A stretch of DNA of 64,000 nt. Origin: Pigmentiphaga sp. (GTDB lineage Bacteria > Pseudomonadota > Gammaproteobacteria > Burkholderiales > Burkholderiaceae_B). The stretch spans positions 62,001 to 126,000 of the forward strand of contig JALOAI010000015.1 in assembly GCA_023228945.1 (NCBI GenBank), written 5' to 3'. The notes beneath the pieces are model-generated. The model was not told the DNA's origin. It saw only the letters and a program-made list of their open reading frames with translations, and searched no databases. Positions 59,467 to 64,000 of this stretch are shown piece by piece. A program made the position numbers and the translations under genes. The first letter of the stretch is position 1, and every line of letters begins with the position of its first letter.

Positions 59467-60539
59467 CTCAGGCGCTCCGACTTCATGTAGGATCGCTGAC
59501 GGCGGAACATGCCGCGCCGATAGAAGGGATAGATTTCGAGCCAGGTGCGAATCTTCAGCCAGCGCCCATATAAACCGGTGGGCTCGAGGATCACAAAGCC
59601 GATGAGCACCACCCCATAGACCACGCTTTGCAGCCCCGGGGCATACGCGATGGCGTCGGGTAGATAGTCTTTGGCGAGCGCAATGAGCTGCGGCATGCCG
59701 ATCAGGAAAATCGCACCCAGAAATGCTCCATGGATATATCCCAAGCCGCCGATGACCACCATCAGGATCAGGTCGATGGACTGCACCAGGCTGAACTGTT
59801 CGGGCGTGATGAACTGCATCTTGTGCGCGTACAGCGCGCCTCCCAGCCCCGCCAGCGCAGCGGAGATCGCGAACGCGAGCAGCTTGTAGCGCGCCAGATG
59901 GATGCCCATGCTCTGTGCCGAGATCTCCGAGTCGCGGATCGCGACGAAGGCCCGGCCCGTGGGCGATCGCAGGATGTTGAGCACGATAAGCGTGCTGGCA
60001 ACGGTGAGCGCCAGGCAGATGCCATACAAGCCGGCGGTGCTTTCCAGGGAGATGCCGAACAGCTCCGGTGCGGGCACCCACAGGCCGGCATTGCCGCCGG
60101 TCACGCTTTCCCAGCGCGCCAGCACCTCTTCGACGATGAAGCCGAACGACAGGGTGGCGATGGCCAGGTACAGCCCTTTGACGCGCAGCGCGGGCAGGCC
60201 GATGACCACGCCCACCGCGGCCGAGAGGGAAAGGGAACAGAGCAGGCTCAGGGGCAAAGGCCAGCCGCGCAGGATCAGATAGGCCTCGGTATAGGCGCCC
60301 ACGCCCATGAATGCGGCGTGGCCGATGGAGAATTGGCCCGTAAAGCCCACCAGCAGCATCAGGCCCACCGCGATGATCGAAAAGATCAGCACGAAACTGA
60401 GTTGCGACAGCCAGTATTCCGGCAATAGCCAGGGCGCCCCGATCAAGAATGCCAACAACAGCGAATACCACACATAATGGCCGCCGTGCTTGGCCAGGGC
60501 GATGTCCTGGTCGTAGCTGGTCTTGAAGATGAATCGCAT
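59463..60539 (-). CDS. Branched-chain-type ABC transporter permease LivM
   Basis: The 358-residue inner-membrane permease shows LMLLVGFTGQFSIGHAAFMG and VVIGGLGYIHGAFLGAIFL, the LivM signatures, with roughly eight to nine transmembrane segments. ATG 60539 gives MRFIFKTSYDQDI as N-terminus; an open frame further upstream overlaps livH and is rejected. It starts 10 bp after the livH stop. It forms the channel with LivH and is powered by LivG and LivF. Confidence 0.9.
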   Translation of the reverse strand: MRFIFKTSYDQDIALAKHGGHYVWYSLLLAFLIGAPWLLPEYWLSQLSFVLIFSIIAVGLMLLVGFTGQFSIGHAAFMGVGAYTEAYLILRGWPLPLSLLCSLSLSAAVGVVIGLPALRVKGLYLAIATLSFGFIVEEVLARWESVTGGNAGLWVPAPELFGISLESTAGLYGICLALTVASTLIVLNILRSPTGRAFVAIRDSEISAQSMGIHLARYKLLAFAISAALAGLGGALYAHKMQFITPEQFSLVQSIDLILMVVIGGLGYIHGAFLGAIFLIGMPQLIALAKDYLPDAIAYAPGLQSVVYGVVLIGFVILEPTGLYGRWLKIRTWLEIYPFYRRGMFRRQRSYMKSERLR

Positions 60540-60549
60540 GCCGGCGCCC

Positions 60550-61425
60550 TCAGACCTTCTTGCCGATGCGGTCGCCGAACAGACCCGATGGACGGATCGC
60601 CAGCACCAGCAGGACGACGATATACGGCATGACATCCTTGAATCCTTCGGGCAGGAAGAAACCCGACAGCGCCTCGACCAGGCCGATGATCACGCCGCCC
60701 ACGATGGCGCCGGGCAGGCTGCCGAAGCCGCCCACGATAGCCGCCGGAAAGGCCTTGAGGCCGATGTATCCCATGTTGGCATGGACGAAGGTCATGGGTG
60801 CCAGCAGCAGGCCGGCCACCGCCGCCACGGCCGCCGCCAACGCCCAGACCAGGCCGTTGAGCCGACGAACCGGAATGCCCATGTAATAGGCGGCCAATTG
60901 ATTTTGCGACGACGCCTGCATGGCGACGCCGACCCGCGTGAAGCGGAACATCAGCCACAGGCCCACGCACAGCAGCGCGGTGACCGCGATGACCACGAGC
61001 TGCTCCATGCCCAGCGTCAGGCCACCGACGCCGACGGTGCCGCCACCGTATGGCACCGGCAAGGCATGGGTGTCGGTGCCGATGCCGGGCACCATGGTAA
61101 CCAGCCCGCGTATGACGTAGCCCAGGCCAAAGGTCAGCATCACGATCGAGAACTGCGGCTGCCCGAGCACCGGACGTATGATGGCGCGCTCGATCAGCAC
61201 CCCCATCAGCGCCAGCGCGCCGATGGCCGCAAGAACCGCCACCCAGAATGGCCAGTCAAAGAGACCCACGCCCGCCAGCCCGGCGAACGCGCCCAGCGTC
61301 ATCAGGTCGCCCTGGGCAAAATTGACGGTTTCAGTGGCTTTGTAGATCAGGACGAAGCCCAGCGCGATCAGGCCGTAGACACAGCCCTGCGCAACGCCCG
61401 CGACCATGATTTGCAGTTCCAACAA
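60550..61425 (-). CDS. Branched-chain-type ABC transporter permease LivH
   Basis: The 291-residue permease has GVAQGCVYGLIALGFVLIY, TVNFAQGDLMTLGAF and AAIVGGFGSLPGAIVGGVII, the LivH signatures. No ATG fits the family N-terminus; TTG 61425 is preceded by GGGAGA at the right distance, giving a 291-residue protein of normal length. It is the first gene of the 17-kb minus-strand cluster, and motif D lies about 115 bp upstream. Confidence 0.85.
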   Translation of the reverse strand: MLELQIMVAGVAQGCVYGLIALGFVLIYKATETVNFAQGDLMTLGAFAGLAGVGLFDWPFWVAVLAAIGALALMGVLIERAIIRPVLGQPQFSIVMLTFGLGYVIRGLVTMVPGIGTDTHALPVPYGGGTVGVGGLTLGMEQLVVIAVTALLCVGLWLMFRFTRVGVAMQASSQNQLAAYYMGIPVRRLNGLVWALAAAVAAVAGLLLAPMTFVHANMGYIGLKAFPAAIVGGFGSLPGAIVGGVIIGLVEALSGFFLPEGFKDVMPYIVVLLVLAIRPSGLFGDRIGKKV

Positions 61426-61539
61426 GCGCTTGTCTCCCAATCGTTCGCTTTGGCAAGGTCTGGGCCCTGCTTGATTGGAATCGTAAGCAAACCCCACGGA
61501 CGAAGTATCGTCGCATCGGACGATCCATGACGCCCACGC

Positions 61540-61552
61540 CTAGGGATAACCC
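61540..61552 (-). promoter_or_regulatory. Shared CCTAG promoter motif, site D
   Basis: Reading toward the livH gene (minus strand) this is GGGTTATCCCTAG. It is one of five similarly oriented sites in the window and lies 115-127 bp upstream of the TTG start of the cluster. Confidence 0.45.
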
Positions 61553-61583
61553 TCGGAAGGCCGAGCCGGACGCGGATGCGCGA

Positions 61584-62144
61584 TCAGGGGCTTGCGGCGC
61601 CGTTGGGCAGGGGCATTTCGATCAATGCCTGATACCGCTGCCCGCTGCCTTCCGCGGCACGGGCATACAGCCCCAGATGGGTGAACGTGGCGGGACCGGA
61701 GGAGAATTCGACGCTATCGAGCGCCTGTTGAGGCATGACCCGCAAGGTGCGGGGCAAACGTGCCACGGTAATGTGTGGCCGATAACGCCGCGCTTCGGCG
61801 TCGATCCCGAGATCGACGCCCAGCGCCACCACCTGTTCGTGCATCCTCACGACCTCGGGGGCCGCCACATACGACGCCACGATGACGCGGGCGCGCTGGG
61901 GCGTGGGCCACAGCGCCAGGCCGTCGGCCTCCAGCGTCGGCACGGCGGTGGCCAGCGGCGGCAATGCCCGTGCCAGCGCATGGGCGCGCTCGGCATCGAG
62001 GTCTCCCAGGAATGCCAGCGTGAGATGCAGATCCTCCGGCAATACCGGACGGGCGCGCCCCATGCGGGGCAATGCTTGCAGACGCTGCCGGGTGGCGCTA
62101 TCGGGCGCGAGCGCTACGAAACAGCGGATATAGTCGTCTGGCAT
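61584..62144 (-). CDS. thpR: RNA 2',3'-cyclic phosphodiesterase ThpR
   Basis: The 186-residue 2H phosphoesterase has both HxTx motifs: HLTLAFLG (about residue 40) and HITVARL (about residue 121). The starting IRCFVALAPDSATRQRL is that of ThpR/LigT proteins. It opens 2',3'-cyclic phosphates in RNA or tRNA half molecules. It is a monocistronic gene next to the decarboxylase unit and seems unrelated to catabolism. Confidence 0.92.
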   Translation of the reverse strand: MPDDYIRCFVALAPDSATRQRLQALPRMGRARPVLPEDLHLTLAFLGDLDAERAHALARALPPLATAVPTLEADGLALWPTPQRARVIVASYVAAPEVVRMHEQVVALGVDLGIDAEARRYRPHITVARLPRTLRVMPQQALDSVEFSSGPATFTHLGLYARAAEGSGQRYQALIEMPLPNGAASP

Positions 62145-62318
62145 GCGGTTCTCCGGTTTTTATCTTTGAATCGTGGGGGCATTCGACTAGACCACGGCCT
62201 CTCCGCGGGGTTCCGGCATCGTGCCAACGGCTTCGGAAGCCGCGAAGTATCCATTCGATACCAAAGCTTACCATCCGGGCACGCCGTCGCCACCCGGGCG
62301 CGCCCAGAGCCCGGAAAC

Positions 62319-62358
62319 GGCACGGCCCTGGAACGCCGTCACGCTCCAGGGCCGTGCC
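62319..62358. terminator. Strong 14-bp hairpin after arylmalonate decarboxylase gene
   Basis: A perfect 14-bp stem (GGCACGGCCCTGGA / TCCAGGGCCGTGCC) with a 12-nt loop lies 21 bp beyond the decarboxylase stop. The following minus-strand sequence has only a short T-run (GTTTCC), so it may be a terminator or an mRNA 3'-end stabiliser. Confidence 0.6.
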
Positions 62359-62379
62359 ATGGGTGAGGGAAGAACGACC

Positions 62380-63105
62380 TCAAGCCCGGCCCAGCAGCGC
62401 TCCCCGTCCATCGACCCGGGCATCGCGCCCCGCGGTGCGCATCAAATCCCAGACACCGGCGGGCGGGCTGGAAACGACCGGTACGCCCAAGCGCCGCTCG
62501 ACTTCGACGATGGTGTCGAGGGTTTTGAGACCGCCGCACGAGAGCACGATGCCTTCGGCTTCGGGGGAGCTTCGCCACACCCGCTCGCACAACGCCACGA
62601 GCGTTTCGGTATCGACGGCCTGGATCGCGGCGATGTCGGTCATTTCGAGGCCTTCGGCGCGATCGACTGCATAGCCGCTGTCACGCAGGAACGTGGCCAA
62701 ACGCTGGTTGACGTCGTCGATATACGCCGTGGCGACCACCACGCGGCGCAGGCCCAGGGTTTCGAGCCCGCGCAACACCGCCTGGCTCATGGTGGTGCAG
62801 GGCCGGCCGCTGGCTTCGGCCATACTGCGCTGCAGTTCCTGGTTGAAGTCGACGCCGCGATAAAAACTCAAGGAAGTGCCCATGAGCGAGATCGCCACGG
62901 CGCCGGCCTCGGCCAATTCGCGGGCGACCCGCACCACGGCGTCGATCACTTGGTCGTAGCCGGCCGGCGTAACCGTTGGTAGCGCCAGGCCACGAGCGAT
63001 GAACTCGGTGCCGGGATACAAAATACCGGCGTCGGATGGCACCTCGCCCTTGGCGGGCGGCACGATGAGGCCCAGGGGGCCGGTGGGGGATACGGGATTC
63101 GTCAT
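62380..63105 (-). CDS. Arylmalonate decarboxylase-like (Asp/Glu racemase superfamily)
   Basis: The 241-residue enzyme closely resembles Bordetella arylmalonate decarboxylase. It keeps the dioxyanion-hole segment SLMGTSLSFYRG (Thr77, Ser78), the Tyr in ATAYIDDVN (Tyr128) and the proton-donor Cys in VLSCGGLKTLD (Cys190). These match Thr75, Ser76, Tyr126 and Cys188 with an offset of two. The single catalytic Cys distinguishes it from racemases, which have two. It should decarboxylate alpha-substituted malonates to enantiopure acids without cofactor. It lies 7 bp after the Bug receptor gene. Confidence 0.85.
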   Translation of the reverse strand: MTNPVSPTGPLGLIVPPAKGEVPSDAGILYPGTEFIARGLALPTVTPAGYDQVIDAVVRVARELAEAGAVAISLMGTSLSFYRGVDFNQELQRSMAEASGRPCTTMSQAVLRGLETLGLRRVVVATAYIDDVNQRLATFLRDSGYAVDRAEGLEMTDIAAIQAVDTETLVALCERVWRSSPEAEGIVLSCGGLKTLDTIVEVERRLGVPVVSSPPAGVWDLMRTAGRDARVDGRGALLGRA

Positions 63106-63112
63106 GCGTCTC

Positions 63113-64000
63113 TCATTCGAACTTCAGTTTGGCGCGATCGATCACGCCCACCCAGCGGGCTTCTTCGTCGCGCATCCATTGCGCCAACTCGGCGGGCGGC
63201 AAATAATGCGCCTCGGAACCCTGGAGGGCGAAAGCTTCCTGGATCTTCGGGCTTTCAACGGCTTTCTGCAAAGCCTTCGTCACTTGCTCGACCGTGGCTT
63301 GCGGCGTACCGGCGGGCGCCAGGATGTATAGCGAAGGAGTGGAGTCGAAGCCCGGCAGCGTCTCGCCCACCGTGGGAACGTCGGGGGTGCCCGGGAAACG
63401 CTCGGCCGACAACACCGCCAGCACCCGCACCCTGCCCCCTTCGACGTGCGGCTGGGCCGCCGCCAGGCTGGCGACGCCCATCGGGATCTGGGCCGAGGCG
63501 AGATCCTGCATGGCCTGACTGCCGCCGCGATACGGCACGTGCTCGATCTCGACGCCGGCCAGGTTCTTGATCCATTCGCCGCTCAGGTGATGCTGCGAGC
63601 CCACGCCCACCGACGCGTACGACAGCTTGCCCGGCTTGGCCCGCGCGCCGTCCAGCAACTCGGACAAGGTCGTGTATTCGCTGCTGGCCGGCACCGCCAC
63701 CGCCAGCGCGCTGCGGCCGACCATGCCTACCGGCGTGAAGGTGTCTTGGGGATCGTAGGTTACCGTGGGAAAAACGTGGGGCGCGATCAGGGCGGAGGTT
63801 TCGGTAAACAACATGGTATTGCCATCGGGGGCCGCGCGCGCCACCGAATCCACCGCGATCGTGCCGCCCGCGCCGGGACGGTTCTCGACGACCACCGCGC
63901 GGCCCAGATCGCCGGCGATTTCCTGGGCGATCAAGCGGGCCAGGGTATCGACGCCGCCGCCCGGCGAGAAGCCCACCACCAGCGACAGCGGCGGATTGCT
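63113..64000 (-). CDS. Bug-family periplasmic solute receptor (5' end outside window)
   Basis: The C-terminal 295 residues of a Bug/TctC receptor are present; the signal peptide and first strand lie beyond the window edge. Visible family segments are LVVGFSPGGGVDTLARLIA, VVVENRPGAGGTIAVD and APDGNTMLFTETSALI, with the C-terminus of normal length. It is the upstream partner of the arylmalonate decarboxylase gene, so a substituted malonate or other dicarboxylate is a reasonable candidate ligand. It is truncated only by the window, not by a mutation. Confidence 0.88.
   Translation of the reverse strand, partial: SNPPLSLVVGFSPGGGVDTLARLIAQEIAGDLGRAVVVENRPGAGGTIAVDSVARAAPDGNTMLFTETSALIAPHVFPTVTYDPQDTFTPVGMVGRSALAVAVPASSEYTTLSELLDGARAKPGKLSYASVGVGSQHHLSGEWIKNLAGVEIEHVPYRGGSQAMQDLASAQIPMGVASLAAAQPHVEGGRVRVLAVLSAERFPGTPDVPTVGETLPGFDSTPSLYILAPAGTPQATVEQVTKALQKAVESPKIQEAFALQGSEAHYLPPAELAQWMRDEEARWVGVIDRAKLKFE

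Overview
The window reads as chromosomal DNA of a GC-rich betaproteobacterium of the family Alcaligenaceae (Bordetella/Achromobacter type). The reasons are four periplasmic Bug-type tripartite tricarboxylate receptors, the dapA-bamC pair, a close arylmalonate decarboxylase homologue of the Bordetella type, and dispersed intergenic repeats typical of these genomes. Genus and species are inferred. I saw no rRNA, tRNA, CRISPR array, intact insertion sequence or phage gene.

Layout. 1-1,910: a universal stress protein behind an FNR/ANR-like box, then a YncE-like lipoprotein behind a Fur-like box. 1,917-9,123: a catabolic block (VOC dioxygenase/glyoxalase, fumarylacetoacetate-hydrolase-family enzyme, Bug receptor, quinone oxidoreductase) and an oppositely directed thiolase/CoA-ligase pair, with a PAS-LuxR regulator between them. 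9,163-12,922: housekeeping genes bamC, dapA, a DUF2239 gene and sodB. 12,920-16,006: a LysR regulator divergent from a Bug receptor and an amidohydrolase. 16,188-17,671: a compositionally different two-gene insert (predicted nucleotidyltransferase plus unknown partner), followed by a 150-bp broken copy of the neighbouring dioxygenase gene. 17,981-27,648: a large minus-strand operon (Liv-type ABC importer, thiolase, CoA ligase, class II aldolase, TauD-like dioxygenase) next to a divergent LysR gene.

28,941-40,762: a second catabolic cluster with an ACAD10/11-type kinase plus acyl-CoA dehydrogenase pair, CoA ligase, Bug receptor, FadJ-like fusion, thiolase, SDR and GntR regulator. A 3-hydroxyacyl-CoA dehydrogenase is divergent from it. 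The kinase/dehydrogenase pair suggests handling of 4-hydroxy (or other hydroxy) acids. 40,817-44,658: an alpha/beta hydrolase, an RCC1-repeat protein and a Tat-exported multicopper oxidase lipoprotein. 44,771-61,425: a third, complete acid-uptake and beta-oxidation cluster (LivHMGF, substrate-binding protein, long-chain-type CoA ligase, two thiolases, acyl-CoA dehydrogenase, enoyl-CoA hydratase, FadJ-like fusion) with an embedded MalT-like LuxR regulator. 61,584-64,000: ThpR, an arylmalonate decarboxylase homologue and a truncated Bug receptor gene.

The three catabolic clusters share one logic: import an organic acid, make its CoA thioester, then oxidise and thiolyse it. A shared promoter motif ending in CCTAG lies upstream of five of their transcription units, always in the same orientation to the gene. 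The strongest candidates for undescribed biology are the nucleotidyltransferase insert and this shared motif.
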